A stretch of 64,000 bases of DNA from Pseudisothecium myosuroides (lineage: Eukaryota; Streptophyta; Bryopsida; Hypnales; Lembophyllaceae), in contig OX637287.1 of assembly GCA_951799445.1 (NCBI GenBank), positions 46,653,724 through 46,717,723 of the forward strand, written 5' to 3'. The position numbers and the translations under genes were made by a program. The notes under the pieces are model-generated. The model saw nothing but the letters and a program-made list of their open reading frames with translations. It did not search any database and was not told the DNA's origin. This document shows, one piece after another, positions 36,324-47,113 of the stretch (its first letter is position 1; the number at the start of each line of letters is the position of its first letter).

Positions 36324-36895
36324 CCCCTAAAGGACCAAGGGTTGTTAAGATTTCCAAAATTGTGAAGATCTACGATATTATAAAATGCAACTTAGAACAA
36401 TATTTTAATGATGACTCTCAAACAATAGTTGTAACATATGATTTATAGATCACATCCATACGGTTAGATCAACAATTATACAAACCAATATTTTACAATA
36501 AAATTGAAAGCCAAAAATTGAAAATTCCTTCTAAAATCAATTACAGATTGAATATTTATGATTATTACAAGAATTTTTTTTCTATAAGTTCAAAATTCTA
36601 AACTCTAATTTTTAGTGATTTTTGAAGATTTTTATTTTATTTTTTAATCAAGTTGTTTTTATAGGGTCATTTTTTGAATTGAAAAAGTTACTTTTTGAGA
36701 TTAGACTTGCCGATACCCTTTGAATTATAGAATATTTACAAAGCAAAATCTTTATAATTTATTCCGTACAAATGTTAGAGAACTAATACAAGAATCTTCC
36801 AAAAAATTGATGGATGTAAAAACGCATTTTGGTGAGTTTGGAATGTATTTCCGTTCATTTGTTGTTCAAAATCTACACTCATGGTCCTTAAGGGG
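36324..36895. mobile_element. TTAA-flanked element, 572 bp
   Basis: Left CCCCTAAAGGACC after TTAA (36320-36323), right GGTCCTTAAGGGG before TTAA (36896-36899); the ends differ at one of 13 positions. The interior differs from 34717-35645 but matches 37252-37816, so the family has at least two internal sequence types with common ends. Confidence 0.75.
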
Positions 36896-37251
36896 TTAAG
36901 GTAAACCAACCAAATTTTGTTTGTTGCCTAATTTTTTCATCTTACTATTGGCCCCTATTTTGTCCCAAATTTGTTCATTTTCTAACAAAATCCATCGCAT
37001 TAATGCCAACAAAGGATAATGTGTCAATTCTTTAATGGAGAACACTTAAGTACCATTGGATATATAGGAGAATGTTTATGGTTTGTTTATATGATGTTCA
37101 TGCCACCACTCTATGAATGGTTTTGTAATTTCAAGACAAACTACTTCAGAAATTTAAAGAAATTACAATTTTAATTGAAAAATTATAAGTCCAAGGGGGG
37201 TTTGATTTGTAAAACAAGATCATACCTTTGGAAAATATGTCCCCTTTTTAA

Positions 37252-37816
37252 CCCCCAAATGACCAGAGGGATGTCCAGATTTCCAAAATTGTGAAGATCT
37301 ATTATAAAATGCAACTCAGAAGAATATTTTGATGATGACTCTCAAACAATAGTTGTAAAATGATATATACAGATCACATTTATATGGTTAAATCAACAAA
37401 AATACATACCAATATTTTTCAATAAAATTTGAAGCCAAAAATTGGAAATTCCTTCTAAAATCAATTGAATATTGAATATTTATGATTAAAATTTTTTTTT
37501 TCCTATAAGCTCAAAATATTGATTTCTAATTATAGTGATTTTTGAAGATTTTTATTTGATTTTTTGATTCAAGTCATTTTTGAAAAATCATTTTTTGAAC
37601 TGAAAAAGTTACTTTTTAGGCTAGACCTCCCAATACCTTTTGAATTATAGAATATTTGCAAAGCAAAATCTTCATAATCTGAACCATACAAATGTTAAAG
37701 AAGTAATATAAGAATCTTGAAAAAAAGTTGATGGATGAAAAAACGCATTTCGGTGAGTTTGGGAAGTGTTTATGTTCATTAATTGTTCAAAATCTGCACT
37801 CATGGTCCTTAAGGGG
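37252..37816. mobile_element. TTAA-flanked element, 565 bp
   Basis: Left CCCCCAAATGACC after TTAA (37248-37251), right GGTCCTTAAGGGG before TTAA (37817-37820). Interior closely similar to 36324-36895, same orientation, 356 bp apart, but with different flanks, so the two are separate insertions and not one tandem duplication. Confidence 0.75.
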
Positions 37817-37820
37817 TTAA

Positions 37821-38337
37821 AATTGACCCCAAGTTATTAAGATTGCTAGTTTGCATGGTAATAGGCTTGTCTATCTAATTTCCCCACAATCACACAAGCC
37901 TAGAAAAAAGAGGTTGGATTTTTTAAATTTTTTTTAAAGATTAATATTTTTTAATTATTTTTAACAATGCAATTTTTTTCTTTGACTAGCACATACATAC
38001 AAGAGAAAAAAAATTGAAATTTCAGTATCTCCAACATGAATCTAATGACAAATGATTCAAAATTGCTCTTTTTGTTAGTTGAATTGTCTTTAAAATTATA
38101 TTGAAAAGTTAGCATGGAGAAACCAAAATAGACTAGAAATTGTATTGTTGGGTTGTTTTAGTTACAAGATCGACTATCTAAAAGCTAATATTATATGTGT
38201 TACATAAAATTGACATGAAGAAGTTATCCAATTGCATTAAATCTTATGATATAACCTCAAAATTCACTATGCTTTGCCTTGGGCACTATACTTTGACACT
38301 ATTCCTTGATGTTGCAAAATTACTAACCATTCTACTA
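37821..38337. other. AT-rich intergenic DNA, no gene seen
   Basis: Nothing recognised. Confidence 0.5.
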
Positions 38338-38957
38338 AGGTAGAAGCACCAGTATCAAATCATGTCTAATATCCAACCTATAGGGTGTGCTATTTCCAAC
38401 TAAGGCTGGAACTCAAGCTTAGAATGTGTATTTTTTGTCTTTTTCAAGGTAGAGACTAATAAGGTCATGACACATGCCCCCAAAGTAGTTAGCAAGAAAT
38501 TAGAAGAGATTTGAGGCCTATAGAAGACTGTGAGTTTCCAGGGCATTCCCAGCCTAGGAACTTTGCCATATGTGCAGTCTGGCATGGTCGAGAGAGTGCC
38601 ACGTCAGATTCTTTGAAATAAATAAATAAATTTTTTTTGATAGCATTACTGATGGTTCAGAACAGGGGAACAAGGAAGGGGTACAACCTTGAAACGGCCC
38701 TCTAGAGGCCTCGAATCTCTTCTAATGATGTAATTTGGCTATGATCAGAATTGAAAGACTTTAGACATTTGCTATTGGTGAAGAGTACTTTTTGTCTCCC
38801 AAAATTCACAGTAATTTCATTTTTGGGAATAAAATTTTGAAAATTTTGCTATCCCCATATTTCTCATCTTCCTACATGGAAAAAATTTCCATCACCTCAT
38901 GTTGTGTACAATCTGCTCCAAAATTGCTTAAATGATCGATTACTGGCGCTTCTACCT
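38338..38957. mobile_element. MITE with AGGTAGAAGC ends, TA-flanked, interrupted
   Basis: Ends AGGTAGAAGCACCAGTA and the complement of AGGTAGAAGCGCCAGTA, with TA on both sides (38336-38337, 38958-38959). Without the 228-bp insert at 38499-38726 its length is about 392 bp, equal to the related elements at 25230 and 51055. Orientation is opposite to those. Confidence 0.75.
38499..38726. mobile_element. MITE with ATTAG-type ends, copy 4, nested
   Basis: 228 bp, from ATTAGAAGAGATTTGAGGCCT to AGGCCTCGAATCTCTTCTAAT, inverted repeats of about 21 bp. Lies inside the AGGTAGAAGC element, so it is younger than that element. Contains the GCCACGTCA box common to the family. Confidence 0.75.
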
Positions 38958-38982
38958 TAGTGCTATTAAGGAGTTGTCAATA

Positions 38983-39443
38983 GGGGTAGTCACACCTTCT
39001 TTGCGAGCAGTTCAAAATCTGAAGAACGGAGAGGTGTCAGGTTTCCATTGGTTTGCCGCATTGAGGATACAAAAATTCTGCGAAGCCTTCGCGACGTCGA
39101 AAATTCTCCTCCGGAGGTGGATTTTGGGTGTTGCTAAAACTTAATGAATTAATTTTTTTATCTTGTTCCACCTGTCTGATGCCGATTTCACTATCGTTGC
39201 AGATTTCACCATGCCCGAGGACGACTCCGTCGACGTTGCTGGAGCTGGTAGAAGCTTCGAGATAAGCCTCTATCTGCATGCAGGTAAACTAATTCGCAAA
39301 GTTTCCATTATCGTGCTCTTTGAAGCGTTTCAGGAGAGTCACACCTTGTTCCCTCAAAACTAAACCCTATTGGCTCCCTTTTCCGCTCGTTCACTTTTGA
39401 ATCTTCAAATTTCTTGCGCAGGTGAAGAAGGTGTGACTACCCC
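38983..39443. mobile_element. MITE with 19-bp GGGGTAGTCACACC ends, TA-flanked
   Basis: 461 bp with perfect 19-bp terminal inverted repeats GGGGTAGTCACACCTTCTT, each flanked by TA (38981-38982, 39444-39445). The centre is GC-richer than other elements and includes a 25-codon frame after a GTTGCAG acceptor-like site (39202-39285, MPEDDSVDVAGAGRSFEI...). That could be a captured exon or chance. Confidence 0.75.
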
Positions 39444-39445
39444 TA

Positions 39446-42251
39446 ATTTCACATTTCGTAACTTCTCAAACTCGATTCGACATCCTTGATTCCAAATGTG
39501 AAACCAAAATTTTATAATTTCATAATCCGGGGTCAATGAAATCTAAACCCTACAAAAAAACTAAACCTTAAACCCTAAACCCTACGTAACCCTACGTTTT
39601 ATGACACCAATACGGACACCAGAAAGTCCAGACTGCGCATTGCCGGCGGGGCCACCTCTTGAGTAAGAACATGCAGCTATGGCGCACTCCACTCAGATTC
39701 CTGCGCCTCATCACTGGGCCCCGTCCGTCTACAGTACTGTAGAATTTTGTGACCACTGCGCTGCTCAAATTTGAATCCCCCTCGTCGCATTGCCATTAGC
39801 AGTTGAACCATCTGTCTCACGGAAGCTGCAACCCGTTTTTTCAAATGTTTTTTGCACTGGCTTTGATGAACCAACTTTCTGTGTTCAGCACATGAGCTCG
39901 GAGTTCTTTTCCTTGAGCAGTCTGACATGTGCGCGGATTGAAGCTCCAGTTGCAGAACGGAACTCATAATTTTGTCTTTTAATGTCTTCGATTCTCGCGA
40001 GAAAGCAAGCAAGCGAGAGGTTTGAGGCAATCTTGGAATGCAGTCTCGGCACGTTGACAACACAGTCAAGAGGACACTGGAGAGCTCCAATTGGAGTTAA
40101 GAGACGAGTGGCAAAAGGGAAACGAGACAGGTATGCATCGCAATTGAAAAAGGAGGGGACTTTGTAACCCATGTGACAAGACGTGGGATGCGACAAGAGA
40201 ACTCTCTCTTAATTAGGGTTTGAATGTCGAATCTCGTGCTGAGACTCGATCACTGTTGGTGGGCTCGCCACATGCGCTGTCGGTATTTTTTCTAGGGTCT
40301 TCAGGGACGCTGAAGTTAGGGGTCCATGCACGACGACTTATTCGTCAGCGTCTCGAGAACTGTACCTAGTTTAAGTTTAACCGTATTGTGGAAGTTACAG
40401 AGGTGTGTACGTTGCCTTTAGAGATCGAAGGGGCCTATGTGAGCTTCTGGGTATCATTCTCTTTGTCTTGACAAGATGCATCAGTCTTGGGTTTTTACTC
40501 ACAATTTGAACTTGTAGGGAGGTGCAGGCCTAGCTAGCTAGGTTTCCGGCCTTTAGAAAGAATGAGTGTGTGCAATGAGGCCGACAGTTTGTTTTAATTT
40601 AGTTCGTTGTGCTACCGCTCGGGAGCTCTCACTTTCGTTTTGGTTGAGACTTGTCGGGGCAGGTGACAGAGGTGGTTGGAGCCGTGGTACGTGGTTAACA
40701 CAACCGGAGACTGAGGTGGTATTGAAAGTTTAGTTCCGTCTTGAGTGAGATTTGGGTGTCGGAATGGTAATCTCAGTTCCATGCGGCTTTCTGTGGAGCG
40801 CAAGGTACGTTTCACTATCTGGATCTGAATGATGCGATGGGGAATGAAATATATCAGTCTGTAGGTTGACGGTTTGGTAAGAGCTAGATGCAGTTGGGAT
40901 CCTCAAAGGCCTGCAAACAGCTGAGAACACAGAATTGCTTCAATCCAGTTGCAATTTCTGTGTTCTCGAAGCAAAAGGTGAATTCCAAGCGATTTGCGGA
41001 TGCAAACTTCGATCTGAAGTCCTGTGATGTTCAACTGATAGTCATCGCTCGACTGAGGCGGCTAGCTTCTTAGACTGTTGAGTGTATTGCTCTGGATTCG
41101 TTTTGGCATCCGAGTCTGTAAGCTAAGGCTAGATGAAGTTTAAGTCCAGAAACCTGTGTTGACATGTATGCAGTACCAACTCAAAGCGTTTGAATAATCT
41201 CCATGTCAGTGTTCTGAGGATTCAATTCGGGGCAGTATCCGATCCTCTGAGGGGTTTTGCAATTAAATACGATGAGAAAACATTCGCATCCTTGTGTATG
41301 ATGGAATTGTCATCGATCGTAGAGTCCGTTATAAACGTCAATTGAATTCGAGAATGGCGGATTCTCGAGATAAGCTGCAGCATTTTCCCACGAATTCGAG
41401 CTCCCATATTTCGTTGCTCTGGGAGCATCATCGTTGCAATTTATTACTCCTTGGGACAGGCTATGCCAGTTCCATCAATTCACAATTTGGTCAATGTTTG
41501 GTTTTATAGCTCATTCACAACAATGGAGTCATCTCTCAGTCATCGGGAAGCTGTGGTGACGCCTCCATGATGAGGGAAACCCACCAACTTAACTTTTGTG
41601 CCAATAGGGTATTCCAGAATGTATATTATATTTGAGGCCAATGATTACTTCCCATCAATATACCATTTTTCGCCACCTTCGATTTATTTCGCATGAAGAC
41701 CTCAATGTCAAACACGTGGGTGGATTGTATAACTTATAAAAAATCCAGACGCCAGTCACTCTCATGAGCTTATCCCTTAAAGGTAAAGTGAATGCATCAC
41801 TTTACGTGGCGAAACCCTGCCTCTTTGATGGCAACAGGTTCAGTGAATCCTGGGTCCTACGTTTCTGTGAATTTGGTAGTATTTAAAGGCTTCCTCAATA
41901 GGAGAAATGCTCCAGACCGACTGAATAGCACGACAGTCTATAGTCAGAAACAACTGGGCCTATAGGAAAACCAATGTTTGACATTCCAGTTTTGTGATTT
42001 TTAACATCACAGAAATCATAAGTTTTGGGATATCATCTTCATTACCGGCTTTATTAGCATCGGGCAGTAAATCTGATGCTGTCCGTAGTATGACACTGAT
42101 TCAAAAAGAGCAATAATTTAATTAAATTTCTGCCAGATGCGTGTGGTTTGAACTGTTTTATTAGTTCTTGACAATCGCTCTTTTTGAAACCCCCAATGAT
42201 GGTTTACGAGATGGACATGTAAAATCGCTAACTGATGAGTTTGATTTGCTT
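39446..42251. other. Upstream region of the F-box gene, including telomere-like motif
   Basis: A telomere-like ACCTTAAACCCTAAACCCTA string sits at about 39563. GC content is higher than in the flanking repeats, and AATTAGGGTTTGAATG near 40213 is typical of a plant transcript start. A minus-strand frame at 39677-40090 has no recognisable domain. A stem (GAGAACACAGAATTGC with a one-base bulge, 12-base loop) is at 40923-40971. The stretch may hold untranslated exons of the F-box gene; I cannot prove it. Confidence 0.4.
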
Positions 42252-44105
42252 ATGATGAGAGGAGGTGATTTATGTATGGAGGATTCTAAGTTGAAGCTAG
42301 CTTGTTCCATAAAAATGGATATAACTGTTCTTGCAAATCAGATGCAGGTTAGTGGCACCTCGTCATCCAAGCTGCTCACGCTTCCTCCATACATACTGGA
42401 AGATATATGCAACAGACTTGCAATTGAGAATGCAAGCTACATTGCAAGTGCTATTTGCGTGTGCAAAAGTTTCAAGGAAGCTGGGAGTCGGGTTCGTTCA
42501 GTGCGGTTGATCTGTCTAAATAAGTACCATGAGGCTCTTAGAGCTGGAGTTACTCTCTCGAATTTCTCCACTCGTGACTCTAAAGGTGGAGCCAGTACAT
42601 CCACTGTCCAAGAGCAACAGGCGTCCGTCTGCAGTGACGAAGAGGGCTCTGGTGATGAGAAAAGCCTCTTCGTATTCAGGAACGTGGTGGTTGATTTCCT
42701 GAAAGGGAAGCCTTTGCTTCTTCAGATCAGGATAGAGATTGAGGCAAAGCTGCAGTCAAAGACTGTTCCTGAGGGAGAGAGGGGGAGAACAGATTTTTGG
42801 CTGAGCGACCCATTTCATTTGATAAGATGGATACCTTCTGTCCGAGCGACTTTACAACACTTGTGTATTGTGGATTATGGACAGCAGGCTATCATGCGCA
42901 GAACGAGCATCCTCAAACTATTATCTCAGAACTGTGAGTTTGGACACCGTCTCTTTAACCACATGAAGTTGTTACGAATGCCGGTGTGGGATCCTGTGTG
43001 CCATAGGGTACATAATTAGGCCTATTAATTTTATGCTTGTTCATGATGCCTCGGTCAAGGGTTCATATTTGGATTGAATTGATTGATACCAGGTCATGGT
43101 AAACTGACAACATGTTCACTGAACAGTTCATATCTCATGGTCTCCGTAGTAGAGTAATGTCGCCTATCGCATTTGATGTTGGCAGGCAAAGTTCTGAAGA
43201 GCTTGGATTTGCGGAACATGTTCATAGACTCGGCTGGGTTGGAAGAGATGCCTACAATGAGGAGCTTCACAATGCGATGTGTGAAGGTGACTGGAGATAC
43301 GTTACAACTAGTCAATACTTACATGAGAAACTTAACGACTTTGGTTCTGCTAGGAGTATTTGGAGTAACCCATGGCAGCTTGGACTTTCCATATATGAAG
43401 GTTTTATGTCTCGGTCTTTCAACTATGGCCAAGGTTGTGAGCATTCAACTGCCGAACCTTGAAAAGTTACAGCTGAAGATGCTGTGTCCGGAGAGCCTCA
43501 CCATCACTGCTACTGGTTTGAAATTCATGGCTTTCAATCTTGAAGTTCGAGATACGTCCAAGGTGGACTTGAAGAATCTTCTCAATTTGCAGGAGTTACT
43601 GTACGGGACTTCTAGTTTTGACATCCTCTCGAGCCTTGTTGCAGCCAATGTCCATCTCGAGAAATTATTCTTGGATATACCCTGCATGGCGCTCGGGGAA
43701 GACGGGAAATGGTTGGGTGTTTTAAAGGGCATCCCTTTCAACCTGCCCAGCTTCAGCAAACTTCTGCAGTGTCAGGAACTTGCGGTTCTGAATATTGGGC
43801 CTGGACTCTGGCACTCTATGGAAGTGAACGTGGATCAGCTGTCCCAGGTGGAGAAATGGCCTCCTCTCAAGCGCCTCATCCTCCACATGATACCTCAGAA
43901 CCTTGACTCTTGTCTGGCCACTTTGCAGATCTTGCTGAAACCAACTCTGTCTTCTCTGGAGATCTATGTTCATACCAATAGTCCAATTAGTTATGAGACA
44001 ATTGTGTCGAATGTGAGGGGGATCGTATCACACTTTGGCCGTGATTTTGCCTTCAAACCACGGCACTGGACCAGGAGTCTGGATTTCTCTTGTTTTAGCT
44101 TCTAG
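42252..44105 (+). CDS. F-box/LRR protein, two main exons, junction unresolved
   Basis: Probable substrate receptor of an SCF ubiquitin ligase. Exon 1 (42252-43007) gives 252 residues with an F-box at about residues 40-80 (LLTLPPYILEDICNRLA ... CVCKSFKEAGSRV). Exon 2 (about 43186-44105) encodes leucine-rich repeats with units such as LKSLDLRNM, LTTLVLLGV, LEKLQLKML and LKRLILHMI, ending LDFSCFSF. The obvious donor AGG|GTACAT is phase 0 but the best acceptor GGCAG|GCAAAG needs phase 1; joining them gives a stop at once. A 19-base micro-exon at 43127-43145 would restore the frame; otherwise the gene is broken. First Met taken at 42252; the frame is open further upstream but without ATG. Target unknown. 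Similar large F-box/LRR families occur in mosses. Confidence 0.75.
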
Positions 44106-44300
44106 TGTAAAAGTTTGAGATCGACACTGTACATGTAGCCGGAGCTGCCGCAAGGAGAAATTGGAGACTGAAATCTGTACATATGACTTCATGACATTCT
44201 TGAGGAGCTGGCCTCAACACCTTTTGAATCAAATCTAGAAAAGGAAATCCAAATGCCTTCGGAGACAATCTTGAGCTCATCTGATACTTGCAGAGTCAGG

Positions 44301-44483
44301 ATTGTTGATAAGGAATTATTTAGGATTTTTTCTAGCTCCATGTGATTAGTGTAGTTGTTTCTAGCCCAAAAATTGCAAAAACTGACATCATGAGATTGTT
44401 GATAAGGAATTGTTTAGGATTTTTCTAGCTCCATGTGATTAGTGTAATTGCTTCTGTGCAAAAAAAATTCACAAACTGCCATC
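44301..44483. repeat. Tandem duplication in the F-box 3' region
   Basis: Two units of about 90 bp (44301-44394, 44395-44483), each starting ATTGTTGATAAGGAATT and including CTAGCTCCATGTGATTAGTG. Few differences, so recent. Confidence 0.8.
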
Positions 44484-44573
44484 GTATAGTGAGAGGAGAC
44501 TACTCCATTGCAAATTCAATGATTTTTTAGTGGAGGAAATCTCTATTTCTTCCAATTGAAATGAAATGGGTGG

Positions 44574-45570
44574 ATGTATTCGCCAGATTTTACTTATCTT
44601 TTCAATCCTTTGCGTGTCGAGGTGAAATTAGGGTTTAAGAATCATGTCGTTATGGAGAACTTTCACATGCTGTTCAATCCTTTGCGAGGTGAAATTAGGT
44701 CAGTCTCGTGTTATCTTGGAGAATATGATCGTGATGTCGGGAAAGCGGGGAATGCGCCTGTGGCCATGGCGGGAGACTTCAACTGTATGCCATGGAGTCC
44801 ATTGTATAGGTTTCTGTCTTCCTCACATTTGAGTTTAAATTTAACAGTCTAAAGTCGGCATAACATTTCAGAGCAAGTAGAGCCTCTCGAAACTGAGACA
44901 AAGTGTCCAACCGCACATTTAGGGCTTCGGATTCCAGGAAGACGAGTTCTGTGCCTCAGGGCTGGGATCGATTCGAGTTGATGGCAGCAACTGGCGGGAG
45001 GCACCTCGCCGCAACGTCAATTTCGTTTAACTGGCACATGTCTATGAAAATGGTACAGAGGACCTTCAAGCAAGGAAATATATTAAATGATTTAGGGAGC
45101 TAGGAAATGGAAATGGGGGTGATTATTGTAACTTAATTAGCGGTGCGCAATGCTGTGAATGCATGCAGTGCAATTTGCATATTGATTTGCATATTGATTT
45201 GCATATCAATCAGTGAGTACATCAAGCTAATTTTAATATCAAAACCGTCGCATGGAACAAGGCCAGTTTAACGGAACTGACGTTCTGCACTCCAGCGCAA
45301 GCTGAAACTGCGAAGTGCGTACTCCGAAATTGAGGGATAGCCAGGTAGCAGGGATGCAAGAGGAGAGTCATCTAGTTCTTAACATCTTTTCACAGAAGTA
45401 TCAGCAGTACTGTTGATTACATATGGCATACCGATAATCTGTGTGCCGTGAGAGTGTTGGTACTGCAGTGTGAAGAAGGGCTTCCTTCGCAGCGATGGGT
45501 CAGCGATCATTTGGTTTTGGCTTGTGAGTTCTCCTACGTGCCAAACAGAGACACACAACAGGTAATCTCC
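44574..45570 (+). pseudogene. Relic of a CCR4-like endonuclease/exonuclease/phosphatase gene
   Basis: Fragments of a plant CCR4-type deadenylase (EEP superfamily) occur in the right order: VVMENFHMLFNPLRGE (44649-44696), then in another frame VKLGQSRVILENM, then back to NAPVAMAGDFNCMPWSPLYRFLSSS (44750-44824) with the catalytic GDFN motif, then a weak GWDRFELMAATGG piece near 44960, and the C-terminal part VDYIWHTDNLCAVRVL...GLPSQRW-SDHLVLACEFSY (45411-45539), where SDH is the catalytic His motif. At least two frameshifts between the first three pieces, a partial duplication of the LFNPLR segment (44600-44632 and 44670-44698) and the loss of the segment before GLPSQ show that the gene is broken. 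Introns probably separate the later pieces. N-terminal half not found. Confidence 0.7.
45174..45212. repeat. Short tandem repeat (TTGCATATTGA)n
   Basis: Three to four units of about 12 bases (TTTGCATATTGA), within the CCR4-like relic. Confidence 0.8.
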
Positions 45571-46170
45571 ACCTGTCTGATGACGGTATGGACGACCAGT
45601 TATCTTGACATAACAACGATTTCTTTCTACATATTTTTCATGGAACTAGTGAGTACCCTATTCACCACTGAACACATCGAAAGATGTAAATTGTATACCC
45701 ACTATTGTTTTGAATCCTTTTGTATCATACCCTGTGGCACAGAACTGTCCCCCATCTGACACTCTCATTGTTAAATTGCTGAAAGAATTTGATGCAAGCC
45801 ATGAGCTGGGTGTGACAATTGCAAATGTAACAGTGCAGTAAGCACGGACTGGGGATACCATTCCAAGCTCTAAATTTGTGCGATGTGTTAGAAAATGCCG
45901 CAAGGGTTTATTCTAGATATAAATTTCATGACACGCAGACAGTAACAGCCAACTAGTGCTACCTGTCCGAGCTTTTGTAGTACTACTTTCACCGCAAATC
46001 CGCTGCAGTGAGCACTCATCAACAACAAATATCATGAAATCTAACTTTATCCAGCTCCTGACGCTGCGCCACTTGCTTGAGATTATGGCCTCCTGTCCAA
46101 GCTCTGAGAACCGCTAACTTATATGCAGTTCACCGTGATTGTCTTCCTCAGGGCTTTGCAGCTGCAACAC
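45571..46170. other. Intergenic DNA, no gene seen
   Basis: Nothing recognised beyond possible 3' sequences of the neighbouring genes. Confidence 0.45.
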
Positions 46171-46651
46171 TCAGTAGGGGAACGTGTAACCTGGAAGCAG
46201 AGGAGAAAAAACAGGACTGCCTTGTCAGTTCCGAATGTGAACAACTCTGAATACTGATGCAATTGAAATCGCTACAGTGACGAGCTTCTGAAATTGTGCA
46301 AGAGAACAGCATTCAACGATGTACGTAGATACAAGTGTCAAATCACAGAGGTGAAATTGCTGAACTGATTAGGCGACATTCATAACATTCTTGAAGGAGC
46401 TAACTTAAAACTACCTGCTAATTCCAGAAAGAGTCGGACTATCCAATGACTATGTTCTGTTTCTCTGAAATTTTCTCCTATTTTGAGTTCAAGAAAGAAA
46501 GCTTTGGCACTCAAGCAACTACTACAGGAAAGTGTGATTAACGGTGCAAATACAGTGAAATTAAAGGGTGGGTGATCAACACTGTTCTAGAATGTCATGT
46601 TGAGTGATGAGGATACAATTCTAATAATCAACCAGAGAATTAAATCATCGA

Positions 46652-46990
46652 TCATTCAGGTGTACTACACTTACGTCCACATTTGAAGCCACGCAGGTCC
46701 GTGCGGCCGCACTTCTTGGGCAGCTGCAAGCCATTCTTCACCATCTGGGCAGGAAACGAGGACGACTTCAGCTGGTTGCACATGCAGTTCTTGTCCACGC
46801 TCCTCACCACATTGCAGCACTGCTTGCTGGGCGCAGGAGGGTGAGCCCCCTGAATGGCTCTCACACATGGATACAGCGCATTCAAGCTGCACGCCCCAGC
46901 AGCGTTGGATTGTGCCACCATGGCCATCACCACCAGCACGCAAATGCCCACCAGAGCTGCGGCATGAGCAACACCCTTGGATCCTGCCAT
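46652..46990 (-). CDS. Non-specific lipid-transfer-like secreted protein (eight-cysteine motif)
   Basis: Secreted helical protein of the prolamin/nsLTP superfamily, which binds lipids in a hydrophobic tunnel in the cell wall space. 112 residues from the ATG at 46990. Residues 1-31 are a signal peptide (LVGICVLVVMAMVAQSNA core). The motif is C34-C42-C58C59-C69-X-C71-C94-C104, the full eight-cysteine pattern, plus a ninth Cys at 108. A strong donor (GAC|GTAAGT at 46674) lies three codons after the eighth Cys, where nsLTP genes often have an intron. With the acceptor TTCCAG at 46191 the last exon would be 46190-46171, ending CGRYTFPY and removing the odd ninth Cys. That spliced form seems at least as likely as the unspliced end given here. 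A TATA box sits about 115 bases upstream of the ATG. Confidence 0.85.
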   Translation of the reverse strand: MAGSKGVAHAAALVGICVLVVMAMVAQSNAAGACSLNALYPCVRAIQGAHPPAPSKQCCNVVRSVDKNCMCNQLKSSSFPAQMVKNGLQLPKKCGRTDLRGFKCGRKCSTPE

Positions 46991-47104
46991 TACTGCTGAA
47001 CTGAAGAACACGAACTGAAGGAGATGATGCTAGATGATGAACCTTGAAGATGGATCGAAACTCTAGCTGAAGGCGAGGATGATTTGGACAGAGTTCACAG
47101 CAGT

Positions 47105-47113
47105 CTTATATAA
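47105..47113 (-). promoter_or_regulatory. TATA box of the lipid-transfer-like gene
   Basis: TTATATAAG on the minus strand, about 115 bases upstream of the start codon at 46990. Transcription would start near 47075-47080, leaving a leader of about 85-90 bases. Confidence 0.55.

Noticed and set aside
43112..43462. 116-codon plus-strand frame in the F-box region
   Set aside because: Overlaps the LRR exon in another frame; no leucine-repeat pattern.
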